64,000 bases of DNA from Roseiarcus sp963820775 (GCA_963820775.1 CAWGBF010000009.1:372001-436000); one strand, 5' to 3'; positions 36,149 to 45,056 are shown, counted from the stretch's first letter. Numbers and translations: made by a program. Notes: a model not told the origin generated them from the sequence alone.

Positions 36149-38248
36149 TCAACCGGCCTCGATCAGTCGGGCGGCTTCATCGCGCTCGAACAGGTAGAGC
36201 AGTAGCCTCAAGCCCCGGTTCGCCTCGCCTGCAAGCCGCTCGTCGCGTTTAAGCGCAGCTTCAGCCTCCGCCCGCGCCCGCGCCAGAAGGCCGCCATGGA
36301 TGTCGAGTCGGGCAAAACGAAAGCCGGGCGCGCCGGCCTGCCGGGCGCCGAGCACGTCGCCCTCGCCGCGCAGCTTCAGATCCTCCTCGGCGATGCGAAA
36401 ACCGTCCTCGGTCTCGCGCAAGATCTCGAGCCGCGCGCGCGCCGCTTCGCCGAGCGGTCCCTTGTAGAGGAGCAGACAGGCCGAGCGGATCGCGCCGCGA
36501 CCAACGCGCCCGCGCAATTGGTGCAATTGCGCGAGCCCGAAGCGTTCGGCGTGCTCGACGATCATGATCGTCGCCTCCGGGACGTCGACGCCGACCTCGA
36601 CCACGGTGGTCGCGACCAGGATGGTCGTTGTCCCGCGCTGGAAGCGCTCCATCGCCGCGTCCCGCTCGGGGCCGGCCATCTTGCCGTGCGCGAGGCCAAC
36701 GGCGTCGCCGAAGATCGCGCTGAGCGCTTGCGCGCGCTCTTCGGCCGCGGCGACGTCGAGCGTCTCGCTTTCGTCGACCAATGGACAAATCCAATAAGCG
36801 CGCGCGCCGGCGCCGACAGCCTGCGAGAGACGCGTCACAACCTCGCCGATCCGTTCAATCGGAAGGACGCGGGTATCGATCGGCTGGCGGCCCGGGGGCT
36901 TCTCCCGCAGGGCGGAGACATCCATGTCGCCGAAATAGGCGAGCACGAGCGAACGCGGGATCGGCGTCGCCGTCATCACCAGGAGATCGACCGCCGCGCC
37001 TTTGGAGGCGAGCGCGAGCCGCTGGCGGACGCCGAACCGATGCTGCTCGTCGACCACCGCGAGCCCGAGATCGGCGAAGGCCACGCTTTCTTGAAACAGC
37101 GCATGCGTGCCGACAGCGATATCGATCGTTCCTTCCGCCAACGCGGCGAGAGAAGTGCGGCGAGCGGCCGCCTTGTCGCGACCGGTCAAGAGCGCGATGC
37201 GCAGGCCGACGCTCGCCGCAAGCGGCGCCATTCGCTCGTAGTGCTGGCGAGCGAGAATCTCGGTCGGCGCCATCATCGCCGCCTGCCTGCGCGCTTCGAC
37301 CACGTCGGCCATCGCGAGGAGCGCGACAACAGTCTTGCCCGATCCGACGTCACCCTGCAGCAGCCGGAGCATGCGCTTTTCGGCTCTGAGATCCGCGCGG
37401 ATGTCGTCGACCGCCTGGCGTTGGGCGCGCGTCAGGGAAAAGCGCAGGGCGCTTTCGAGGCGCCGCGCCAAAGCGCCTTCGGCTCGGTGCGCGCGGCCGG
37501 GGATGACCCTCATGCGCGCCCGGATGAGCAGGAGCGCGAGCTGGTTGGCGAGCAGCTCGTCATAGGCGAGCCGCGTCGCCGCCGGGCCGGCTGGGTCGAT
37601 CTCCGCGGGCGTCACGGGGTGATGCATTGCGCCGAGCGCTTCGGCGAAGCTCGGCAAGTTCAGGTCGCTCAGGGTCTTCTCGCTGATCCATTCCGGCAGT
37701 CGCGGCAGGCGTTTGAGGGCGCCCTCCGCGGCGCGGGCGACACCGCGCTGATAAAGGCCCTCCGTCAGCCCGTAGACCGGCTCGACTGATGGGAGCCGAT
37801 CGAGTTCCTCCGCGTTCATCACGCGATCGGGATGAACCATCTGCCGGCGACCGTCCCACAGCTCGAGCTTGCCGGAGATCCAGCGCGTGGCCCCGACCGG
37901 CAGCCGCGACCGCACCCAGTCATGATTGGCGAGGAAGAAGACCAGTTCGACGTCGCCGGTTTCGTCCTCGACCAATACCTTGAACGGCGCGCGGGAGCGC
38001 GCGCTCGGCGGCCCGCGATGCTCGGTCACCTTGGCCTCGATGGTGACGATCGTGTCGGGAACGGCGTCGCGGATCTTGGGGCGCGCGCGGCGGTCGACGG
38101 TCGCTTGCGGCAGGTGGAAGAGGATGTCGACCACCCGGGCGCCCTCACGCCTGTCGAGCAGCCGGTCGAACAGCTTGGCGTTTTTCGGCCCGATCCCAGG
38201 CAGGGCGCCGGCGGGCGCGAATAGCGGATCGAGAGCCGAGGGACGCAT
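36149..38248 (-). CDS. recG: ATP-dependent DNA helicase RecG
   Basis: Rescues stalled forks by branch migration. 699 residues from the ATG at 38248; a start at 38284 is possible. The N-terminal wedge domain starts LPGIGPKNAKLFDRLL. Helicase motifs: I LLQGDVGSGKTVVALLAMAD near residue 295, II AVVDEQHRFGVRQR (DEQH) near 395, III TATPIPRSL near 425, VI QLHQLRGRVGRG near 590. Length and order match the family. It lies between the OpgC-like gene and the GST gene on the same strand. Confidence 0.96.
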   Translation of the reverse strand: MRPSALDPLFAPAGALPGIGPKNAKLFDRLLDRREGARVVDILFHLPQATVDRRARPKIRDAVPDTIVTIEAKVTEHRGPPSARSRAPFKVLVEDETGDVELVFFLANHDWVRSRLPVGATRWISGKLELWDGRRQMVHPDRVMNAEELDRLPSVEPVYGLTEGLYQRGVARAAEGALKRLPRLPEWISEKTLSDLNLPSFAEALGAMHHPVTPAEIDPAGPAATRLAYDELLANQLALLLIRARMRVIPGRAHRAEGALARRLESALRFSLTRAQRQAVDDIRADLRAEKRMLRLLQGDVGSGKTVVALLAMADVVEARRQAAMMAPTEILARQHYERMAPLAASVGLRIALLTGRDKAAARRTSLAALAEGTIDIAVGTHALFQESVAFADLGLAVVDEQHRFGVRQRLALASKGAAVDLLVMTATPIPRSLVLAYFGDMDVSALREKPPGRQPIDTRVLPIERIGEVVTRLSQAVGAGARAYWICPLVDESETLDVAAAEERAQALSAIFGDAVGLAHGKMAGPERDAAMERFQRGTTTILVATTVVEVGVDVPEATIMIVEHAERFGLAQLHQLRGRVGRGAIRSACLLLYKGPLGEAARARLEILRETEDGFRIAEEDLKLRGEGDVLGARQAGAPGFRFARLDIHGGLLARARAEAEAALKRDERLAGEANRGLRLLLYLFERDEAARLIEAG

Positions 38249-38297
38249 CACGCGCCCTCTAGCTGCGCCGGACCGCCGCGGCAAGACGGATGAACCC

Positions 38298-39244
38298 TCA
38301 GCCCGGCAGAACCAGAAAGCCCGCGCGCGGGAAATGGATCACGATCTCGCCGACCCGCTCGTCGACGCGGCGGATCGCGATGTGCTGCGGCGAGAGGGAA
38401 ACGATCTCCCCGCCAACTTCGACCTTCCCGTAGTCGTCGGGCGCGACGCGCACTTTGTCGCCGACCTTGCGTCCGCTCGGATCGCCCGGATCGTTCTCGG
38501 CGACAGTTTCCGGGCTGACCTTTGCCGCGATGGCGAGGGCTTCATCGGCCGACATTTCCTCGCGAGCCCCATGTCCGACCGCGCGCATGCGGCTCTCCCA
38601 TGCCGCGACCAGCTGGAGGCCGGCGAAGATTTTGTCGAGTCCCGCGACGGCTTGATCCTCCTCCGCCGAGAGGTTCGACCGCATATACCAGACATTCATG
38701 TAGGCGCTGACGTCGGCAAGGCCGAACTCCCCGAGCAGCCACTTTCGTCCGTCACCCAGTTGCGCTTCGATCCAGCCGAGCTGGGCGCGCAGCTGATCGC
38801 GCATCTGCGGAATCGAAGCGCGCATCTTGTCGAGATCGAACTTAGCCCCGCGCAGCTGGCTGCGATCTCTTCAACAAACGCTTGCGGGACCTTCGGGCCG
38901 AGAGCTCCAAACACGAGATTGACGGCGTTCTGGAAGAAGGCGCGGTCGGTCCACGAACTCAGCCCCCACGGTGCGCCGGCTTCGCCTGAAGGAAACAGGG
39001 TCGGCGACGGAAATCGGCGTTCGATTTCGCGGATGATGATCTGGGTGTCGCAGAACACGTCGGCGCCAATCTGCATCACCGGCGTGCGGCGATAGCCCCC
39101 GGTCAGCGGCATCAAATCGGGCTTCGGCATGATCGGGGGAATACGCACGCTTCTCCACGAGAGCCCCTTGAAGCCGAAGACGACCCGGATTTTCTCGGAG
39201 AACGGGGACCGGTCGAAATGATGGAGAATGATGGGATGGGGCAT
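38298..39244 (-). pseudogene. Glutathione S-transferase family protein, two-base frameshift
   Basis: N-terminal thioredoxin-fold domain: MPHPIILHHFDRSPFSEKIR with Ser as likely active residue, RRTPVMQIGADVFCDTQIII with a cis-Pro (TPVMQI), and IEREIERRF-like end. The C-terminal helical part, RAQLGWIEAQLGDGRKWLLG then EFGLADVSAYMNVWY, is in another frame. The GCCAGCTGCGCGGGGCTAAG stretch near 38852 carries two surplus bases. Removing them gives EIAASRGAKFDLDKM and a 314-residue protein, which is a usual length for this GST subgroup. Only one defect is present in an otherwise clean gene, so a sequencing error is as likely as a true mutation. Confidence 0.82.
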
Positions 39245-39741
39245 GATCCGCGCTCGAGCGCCTGAAGGATGGAAAAGGTCGCCAGCGCCCGGCGCGGCGG
39301 TCTTCAGTCTAGCTCACTTTCCTATTCGCGCGCGGGGGCGCCGTCGCGACGGCGCCGTTTCGCCGCCAAACAAAACCAAGCAAAACCAAGCCCAGCCAAA
39401 TAAAACCAAGCAATTTTGCTTGGTTTTATTTGGTTTTATTCGTCCGAATCGGGACTTTTCAATGGGTTACAGCGAATCCAAATAAAAAATCTCTTCCTGC
39501 CTCAGGCTCCGCGCCAATCGACTCAAACGAATTTCCTTTCTCCCTTTTCTCGGCGAATGGCCGGGCGAGGCCAGAAGCTTGTTCCTCGAATAGAATACGT
39601 ATAGCACCGACTTTAGATTTTGTCCAGAAAATGCTCGCTTCCCGTTCGCATGGCGGTCCGACGAATCGGCACATGTCCCGGGGCCACGTCGGCCCGCCCG
39701 CTGTGTCGCGGGCGGGTTTCCAACACCCAAGCCTCGGGCCA
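39245..39741. other. Intergenic with AT-rich repeat region
   Basis: About 500 bp with no gene supported. Besides the inverted repeat, an AT-rich stretch of lower GC runs from about 39370 to 39620, with possible minus-10-like TATAGC at 39599. Confidence 0.4.
39398..39431. repeat. Perfect 16-bp AT-rich inverted repeat
   Basis: AAATAAAACCAAGCAA and its exact complement TTGCTTGGTTTTATTT are separated by TT. Just upstream (39369-39395) three more CAAAACCAAG-type units occur in direct order. The composition is far more AT-rich than the flanks. It lies downstream of a minus-strand secreted-protein gene and upstream of the GST gene, and could be a bidirectional terminator. Confidence 0.75.
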
Positions 39742-39984
39742 TCAATGGTCGATGCAGCCGAAGTTGCATTCCTCATCCTTGCGGCTGAGCCCATCGGTTT
39801 CCGGCGCCTGCGCGACGGGCGTCTTCGGGGTGACATACGCTCTCGCTTCGGCGAAATCCACTACGTGATGATGGGCCGGCCTATGTCCTGTGTCGTGCGT
39901 CGGGGCGCCGTGCGCGGGAAGGGCGAACAAGGGGATGGCCAGAAGAAAACCGAGGGCCATTTGGCCTTTGAACGAAACGCTCAC
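39742..39984 (-). CDS. Small exported protein of unknown function
   Basis: 80 residues starting at a GTG (39984) that follows AGGAGATTAAA, a near-ideal ribosome site, which is the main argument that the gene is real. The signal peptide MALGFLLAIPLFALPAHGAP probably cleaves after HGA. The mature part is short and His-rich at first (THDTGHRPAHHHVVDF) and ends EECNFGCIDH with two Cys four apart, possibly a disulfide. No family recognised. Confidence 0.7.
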   Translation of the reverse strand: MSVSFKGQMALGFLLAIPLFALPAHGAPTHDTGHRPAHHHVVDFAEARAYVTPKTPVAQAPETDGLSRKDEECNFGCIDH

Positions 39985-40414
39985 TTTAATCTCCTATCGA
40001 GTAAACGGCGCCGTATGCGGAACATCTTTACTTCTGCATCTTCGCCATCTTCGGCGATCGACGTTTGCATCGCGATCGTCTTGCTTAGGAGACCTCAATT
40101 GAGGGCGATTTATTCCAAGGTTCTTCAAAGATTTTGTGGCTCTTTGAGTTCGGCTGGGGGTCCAGCCTCACTCCGCTTGGTCGCCAGCGGATCGCATCAC
40201 GGTCGTTCGCGAATAGCTGTCGGCGAACCTGTCCCCACCGCCCTGCGATAGCCCGTCGAGAGATAGGCGTCCTTCCGGCGCCTATGGCGGCAAGGGAGGA
40301 TCGAAAGCGTCGGCCGACCCGCGCTTATCCTCCCTCGCGGAGCGGGAGAGGGGGACCGTCCGGAGGACGGTGGAGGAGGCGTAGGAAGGCGTCGACCCCA
40401 GACGCAATCTGCTC
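39985..40414. other. Intergenic with palindromic repeat
   Basis: About 430 bp without a supported gene. 40300-40400 holds a rhizobial-type palindromic repeat: CCTCCCTCGCGGAGCGGGAG and the exact palindrome ACCGTCC-GGA-GGACGGT at 40355-40371. It follows the anti-sigma gene stop and may terminate that operon. Confidence 0.55.
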
Positions 40415-41257
40415 TTAGGGGCGCGCGGGCTCAGTCGCAGTCCCGCCCCCGCGCCGGAACGCCGCGACGAATTCGCCGAGCGTGTTCTCGTCCATGTCGG
40501 AAACGGCGACATAGGCGAGGTTCGCATCCGCCCAGCGGGCGACGTGGTAGCCATCAATCGTTTCGATGCCGCCTGTCCCACGGGCCCCCTTGGCGTCGCG
40601 CGGCAGCTCGGTGACGGCGACAAGATGCTCGTTATGGCGGTAAACGAGCGTCGGCGTTGGAATTCGATCAATGACGGCCACGCGCCCGCCCACGAGCGGG
40701 AAGCCCTCTGGCGCGAGATCGACGATGGTTCCGCTGACCGTTGTGCGGTTGGCGAGCCAAGGCTTGACCGTGTGCCGATCTGAAGAAGCGACGTCGAAGG
40801 GCTGGCCGGCAATTTCCGCGCGCGCGAAATCCGAGACCAGGTGTTGGGCGACGTCGCCCGACCCCGACGGCGTCCGCAGGGACATAAGGCCCGCCCCCAC
40901 CGCAAAACCGAGGACCGCGAAGGAGGCCGCCATCGCAAGCGAGGGCGTGTCGAGCCACGCCCTCCGGCGAAGCGGAACGACCCTCGCAGTCGGGGCTGTA
41001 GGCGCCTGAGGCGGGGAAGCTGCTGGAACGGACGTCGTCAGCGCTGCAATGCGGTCCGCGAGCGCTTGCGGAGCCGCATCACGGGGCGCATGACGACGGA
41101 TCGCGTCACGCAGTGTCGCGAGACGCTGGTACTCGGCGGCGATCGCGGGATCGTCGCGCATCTCTCGCTCGAACTCGAGCGAGCCCATGGCGTCGAGTTC
41201 GCCGTCCAGGGCGGCGTGAAGTCTCAAAAGTCGCTCGTTGGGGTCGCGGTCAGTCAT
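40415..41257 (-). CDS. Anti-sigma factor, single-pass membrane protein
   Basis: 280 residues. The N-terminal cytosolic part LRLHAALDGELDAMGSLEFE is an anti-sigma-like helical domain. It has the His but no CxxC, so it is not a zinc-binding (ZAS) form. A Pro/Ala linker and RVVPLRRRAWLDTPS precede one membrane segment LAMAASFAVLGFAVGAGLMSL near residue 115. The periplasmic part ends in AYVAVSDMDENTLGEFVAAF. It lies 13 bp after the ECF sigma gene and almost surely binds that sigma factor. Confidence 0.85.
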   Translation of the reverse strand: MTDRDPNERLLRLHAALDGELDAMGSLEFEREMRDDPAIAAEYQRLATLRDAIRRHAPRDAAPQALADRIAALTTSVPAASPPQAPTAPTARVVPLRRRAWLDTPSLAMAASFAVLGFAVGAGLMSLRTPSGSGDVAQHLVSDFARAEIAGQPFDVASSDRHTVKPWLANRTTVSGTIVDLAPEGFPLVGGRVAVIDRIPTPTLVYRHNEHLVAVTELPRDAKGARGTGGIETIDGYHVARWADANLAYVAVSDMDENTLGEFVAAFRRGGGTATEPARP

Positions 41258-41270
41258 GCCTCGGCCCTCG

Positions 41271-41801
41271 TCATGGCTCGGCCCTCAGGGTCTTGGCGAG
41301 CATGGCGCGGGCGCGCGCCAGCCGCGACATCACCGTGCCGACCGGCGTCTCGGTCGCCTCGGCGATCTCGCGATAAGAGAGGTCGTTGATGTCGCGCATC
41401 ACCAGCGTTTCCAGAAAGGGCGAGGGGAGGGCCGCGATTGCTTGGCGCAAGCGCTCGCCGTCTTGCATAGCGATGAGCTCCTGTTCGGGATTAGGGGCGG
41501 CGTCGTCGCCCTGGCGCAAGTCGAGCGCGTCCAGGTCGGTCATGTCGCCGGCGTAAGCCACGGTCTTGCGCCGATTGCGCGCCATGAAGGTCATGGCGGC
41601 GTTGCGAACGATGGCGAGAAACCAGGGTTTCGGTCGATCGACCGAAACGGTGGAGAGCGCCTGAAGCGCGCGCAGCGCGGCGTCTTGCACGATGTCCTCG
41701 GCGTCGGTTGGGTTTTGGCATAGCCATTTGGCAAGCGAGTAAGCATCATCGAGCAGGGGCGGCACGATTTCGCGAAAGCGCTGCTCGGCAATTGGATTGC
41801 T
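41271..41801 (-). CDS. ECF-type RNA polymerase sigma factor
   Basis: 176 residues from a TTG at 41801 (SNPIAEQRFREIVPPLLDDA), chosen because related sigma factors start at this point. The frame is open to 41858. Region 2 reads DAEDIVQDAALRALQAL with the core-binding and -10 recognition helix up to KPWFLAIVRNAAMTFMARNR. Region 4 reads IAALPSPFLETLVMRDINDL and SYREIAEATETPVGTVMSRL, the -35 HTH. It sits between a cytochrome c and its anti-sigma partner, in an operon starting at the metallophosphoesterase. Confidence 0.93.
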   Translation of the reverse strand, partial: SNPIAEQRFREIVPPLLDDAYSLAKWLCQNPTDAEDIVQDAALRALQALSTVSVDRPKPWFLAIVRNAAMTFMARNRRKTVAYAGDMTDLDALDLRQGDDAAPNPEQELIAMQDGERLRQAIAALPSPFLETLVMRDINDLSYREIAEATETPVGTVMSRLARARAMLAKTLRAEP

Positions 41802-41829
41802 CAAGCGGCGCGCCCCACGGGCGCACGCC

Positions 41830-42375
41830 TTATTTGGCGCTCTCCTTGAGGTAAGCAATCACATCCGCCCGGTCCTGTGGGTTGTCGAGGTGAAAGAACA
41901 TCTTGGCGCCGGGCGCAACAGCCTGAGGGTCGGTCAGCCACTTGTCGAGTGTCTCCGCGTTCCACACGATATTGGCTGATTTGAGCGCCTCCGAATAGTC
42001 GTAGTCCGGCAGGGAAGCGGCCTTGCGCCCGAATACGCCCCGATGACGGGGTCCCACATCGTTCTTGTCGAGCGAGTGGCAATCCTGGCACGCCTCGTAG
42101 AGCGTCTCGCCACGAGCGGCGTCGCCGGTGAGCCCGCCTGCCCATACGGTCCCTGTCAGGGCTGCCGAGATTGCGCAGGAGAGGACCACGGCGGCGGCGT
42201 ATTTTTCTCTCCGCCTGAGCGCGGCGTCAGCGGACCTTTCATACGGGTCGTCGATGCGCGTCGGCGCGCAGGAAGGCGTCAAAAGGTCCCTCTCCCGCGA
42301 CGGGTGCGGTGGGAGGACGCCTGTCTGTCGACAGGCATCGTGGGAGAGGGGTTCGAGAAAGCGAAACAGGCGCAT
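41830..42375 (-). CDS. Soluble c-type cytochrome, exported; N-terminus altered by a palindromic repeat
   Basis: The mature domain has the haem site CQDCHSLDKNDVGPRHRGVF and the sixth ligand Met in APGAKMFFHLDN, a class I (cytochrome c2/c550-like) fold of about 105 residues. A signal peptide KYAAAVVLSCAISAALTGTV precedes WAGG. No ATG lies close to the signal peptide. The first in-frame ATG, at 42375, adds ~60 residues read from a repeat (PPHPSRERDLL). The true start may be a non-ATG codon near 42230. The stop precedes the sigma gene by 28 bp. Confidence 0.8.
   Translation of the reverse strand: MRLFRFLEPLSHDACRQTGVLPPHPSRERDLLTPSCAPTRIDDPYERSADAALRRREKYAAAVVLSCAISAALTGTVWAGGLTGDAARGETLYEACQDCHSLDKNDVGPRHRGVFGRKAASLPDYDYSEALKSANIVWNAETLDKWLTDPQAVAPGAKMFFHLDNPQDRADVIAYLKESAK
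42262..42352. repeat. Palindromic repeat upstream of or inside the cytochrome c gene
   Basis: CCCTCTCCCGCGACGGG...GTGGGAGAGGGG arms enclose a smaller CTGTCTGTCGACAG palindrome. It has the same arm type as the element at 1225-1275. It occupies the position where the cytochrome start should be. Confidence 0.55.
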
Positions 42376-42385
42376 AGGAAGTGTC

Positions 42386-43312
42386 TCAGGCAAGGTCAGA
42401 ATCGGTGACCGCAAGGTTGGTGGGAGCGGGTGAATAGACGACCTCCCGAATGCCGAGCCATTTGCGCAATTCGCCCGCCGGAACGAGCTTGGGCCCAGGC
42501 GCAGGCGCCGTTCCTGGCGCTGGCTGCGGAAAGGCGGTCGATCGCGCGGTGTGGAACGTGACGGCGCCTTCGACTTTCTGCATCAATTGATGGATGTGGC
42601 CGTTGAGCACAGTCACCGAGCCGAAGCGGGAAAGATAACCAAGCGCCTGCGCCGAATCCTCGGTGCCCCAGCCCCATTCGGGCGCGATCATCCAAAGCGG
42701 AATATGGGAGAAGACGACGATGGGCGTAGAAGCGGACTTGCCCTTGAGATCACCTTCCAGCCACTCGAGCTGCTCCGCGCCGAGAGAGCCGAGGCCGTTC
42801 TTCTTGAGATCGACGACATTGTTGAGCGATACGAAATGCACGCCGCCCTGATCGAAGGCATACCAGCCGCCGCCGGTCGCGCCCTTGCCAAAGCGCCCGA
42901 GATAGGCGTCCCGCGTCTTGGGATCGAGGATGTCATGTTCGCCTGGCGCGTAGTGAACGTCGAGCTTGGCGCGGCCGATCATTTGCTGCGCGTCGTCGAA
43001 TTCGTTCGCCTTCGCCGCGTGGCTGACGTCGCCGGTATGGATCATGAAGCCGGGCTTCTCGGGCATCGCCAGAATCTTGTCGATCGCCGCGTCGAGCGTG
43101 ACGCGCGCGTCCGGATTGGCGGGCTTTGCGAAGCCGATGTGGCTGTCGGAAATCTGGACGAAGGAAAAGCCGCCTTCCGCCGCTTTCGCCGAGCCGATCA
43201 GCCGCGACGACGGCACGCCGCCCGCGACCGTCCACACCACGCCGGTTCCGGCCCAGAGCATGCATTTCAGGGTTTGCCTGCGGTCGAGGCCGCCTTCGTG
43301 ATCGTGTGACAC
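42386..43312 (-). CDS. Tat-exported metallophosphoesterase (calcineurin-like)
   Basis: 308 residues. The N-terminus has DRRQTLKCMLWAGTGVVWTV, a twin-arginine signal. The metal-binding motifs are complete: QISDSHIGFAKP (D-x-H), IHTGDVSHAAK (GD), YAPGEHDILD (GE/NH-like), VVFSHIPLW (H) and VLNGHIHQLMQ (GHxH). The product is a periplasmic phosphoesterase of unknown substrate. It is the first gene of a four-gene operon with cytochrome c, ECF sigma and anti-sigma, which suggests all respond to one periplasmic signal. Confidence 0.92.
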   Translation of the reverse strand: MSHDHEGGLDRRQTLKCMLWAGTGVVWTVAGGVPSSRLIGSAKAAEGGFSFVQISDSHIGFAKPANPDARVTLDAAIDKILAMPEKPGFMIHTGDVSHAAKANEFDDAQQMIGRAKLDVHYAPGEHDILDPKTRDAYLGRFGKGATGGGWYAFDQGGVHFVSLNNVVDLKKNGLGSLGAEQLEWLEGDLKGKSASTPIVVFSHIPLWMIAPEWGWGTEDSAQALGYLSRFGSVTVLNGHIHQLMQKVEGAVTFHTARSTAFPQPAPGTAPAPGPKLVPAGELRKWLGIREVVYSPAPTNLAVTDSDLA

Positions 43313-43412
43313 TTTCAGTCTTCCCTTCTTCGGCGAAAAGCGCCGTCAAGGAGGGGACTCGAGGGCCGTGCGGTTTATTCCCGGAGGCCGCGCAAAAACT
43401 CGGGCGGCTTTT

Positions 43413-44207
43413 TCAGGGCGCGTCCATTCTGGCCAAGGTCGCGCGCATGGAATCGCTCGAGGCGCTTAACAGCCCGTCGATCGGAGAATCGAAATCGTCG
43501 ATCAGGAAGATGGCGGAGGCAACGCAGATCGCGCAGACCACAATGGATATATAGACAACCGCGTTGCGCGGCGAGAGCAGGCCAAAAACTCCGAAAACGA
43601 CCGCCAGCCACGCGCTCATCGCCGCCATGAGCGGCCATGAGATCGTGTCGTGCGAAGTCTCAAGCAGCTGACGCCGATCACGCAACGCCTCGTCGATCTG
43701 ATTTGACAAGGAGTCTGTGAGTTGTTGGCGGAAATGGTCAGGCGGATCCAGTTTATGAATGGCGACGTCGGCCTGAATGAGAAGGGCGCCGAGCTCCGGC
43801 CGCTCGACGGCCGCCGGACCGACAAAGCGCGGAAAATCACCTGATGGCGCTGGCTCGTTGCGCCAGCTATCAGCGATCGCCGCAGCCACGTATTTTCTTA
43901 CCGTCGCTCTGATGGGCTCAGCGTCTGGTCCGTATTCCCGCAGATGGATGTCGAGATTTGAGAGGTCGCCTGCGAAAGAACGCAGGCGGGCGTCGAACGT
44001 ATCGAACGTGCCCTTCACCTCCGAGAGCATAAGGCTCAGCACCAAAGCCGTGAAGGTGACGAGGATCGAGACGACCAACCGGACATGGTCCTTCGTCTCG
44101 CTTGTTCGATGTCGCTCTCCCAGCCGGTCGTGCAGATACATCCCCAAGCCCGACGCGCAGAGCAAGAGAACGAAAATGATAGAGACGAGCAGGCCGCCGT
44201 GCGCCAT
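43413..44207 (-). CDS. DUF4239-type membrane protein
   Basis: 264 residues. Two N-terminal helices (IIFVLLLCASGLGMYLHDRL and LVVSILVTFTALVLSLMLSE) and two near the C-terminus (LMAAMSAWLAVVFGVFGLLS, VYISIVVCAICVASAIFLID) flank a soluble helical middle. This layout and the DFDSPIDGLLSAS end are those of the bestrophin-like DUF4239 family. The function is unknown; a role as an ion channel is possible by fold. Monocistronic by spacing. Confidence 0.8.
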   Translation of the reverse strand: MAHGGLLVSIIFVLLLCASGLGMYLHDRLGERHRTSETKDHVRLVVSILVTFTALVLSLMLSEVKGTFDTFDARLRSFAGDLSNLDIHLREYGPDAEPIRATVRKYVAAAIADSWRNEPAPSGDFPRFVGPAAVERPELGALLIQADVAIHKLDPPDHFRQQLTDSLSNQIDEALRDRRQLLETSHDTISWPLMAAMSAWLAVVFGVFGLLSPRNAVVYISIVVCAICVASAIFLIDDFDSPIDGLLSASSDSMRATLARMDAP

Positions 44208-44405
44208 TCGCGAAAGTCTGTTTTTACTGACGCCGATTCGATGGCGCGGCCTGAGAGGGTGCTATCCGAGCCTTAACGTGGCGTTAGGGTCCGGCCTTCG
44301 CGGCCGGTCAAGCCCCATTTTAACTGACAGGGCCTCTGGCGAGCAGCGGGGCTGCCGACGCCGTTTCGGGCCGTCAGCGGTTTCGGAGCTTTAAGCCGGG
44401 AACCA

Positions 44406-44808
44406 TCACCTGTGGTGACTAGCCCCTCCGTGCCAGTGGGCTCCTCCGCCGTGCCAGTGAGCGCCGCCACCGTGCCAGTGCGCGCCGCCTGCCAGCGGCC
44501 GCCGCCGTGCCAGTGCGCGCCGCCTTCATGGTAGCCGCCGTGCCAGCCACCGCCGTGATAGTAGCCGCCGCCGTGATAGTAGCCGCCGTGGTAGCCGCCA
44601 TAAAATCCGGGAGCCACGACGACCCCGCCGCCCCAACCATTCGGTATGCACGCGCCGTAGACGTTGCGATGATAAGCGGGTCCGCATCCCCCTGCGGCCA
44701 GCGTTATCGCTGAATCCACCCGGTAGGGCGCAGGGGTTGGCATTGCGCGGCCGATCCGACAAGCAGTGTTGAAAGGGCGGCGGTCGAAGCCACGGAAGCA
44801 AATCGCAT
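44406..44808 (-). pseudogene. Gly/His-rich exported protein (GCGxxxHR...GxCxPN type), frameshifted
   Basis: Start ATG at 44808 after GGAGGACTTTG. The signal peptide MRFASVASTAALSTLLVGSA ends near SAAQ. One base is missing just there, after which MPTPAPYRVDSAITLAAGGC then GPAYHRNVYGACIPNG reads in another frame. A run of GGYHGGYYHGGGYYHGGGWH-type repeats follows. A second shift near 44490 separates further AHWHGGG units ending ASHHR. The His/Gly repeats suggest metal binding at the envelope. Repaired length is about 134 residues. The repeated DNA is prone to slippage and to sequencing error. Confidence 0.7.
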
Positions 44809-45056
44809 CAAAGTCCTCCAGTTGAACCTTGTCATGATTTCAAAAAAAACGCTTGCTTCTCCGCATTGTTCCCGTGGTCCCTCAGGACAACGCGCCGGCG
44901 GCACTTTGCAGACCTTAGGGTTTATAAACCGTCTACTATGACAGGGATCGACAGTGCACGCCCCTGCCGCATCGTTTGGACCCCGGTCCGTTTGTCGATC
45001 GGGCTCGTCGCGGCGATTGCTGGACCGGGGCGCAGGAGGCGTTTCCATGAACGCGC

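Noticed and set aside
36296..37789. 497-codon frame antisense to recG
   Set aside because: RecG motifs are complete on the minus strand. The antisense product has no features.
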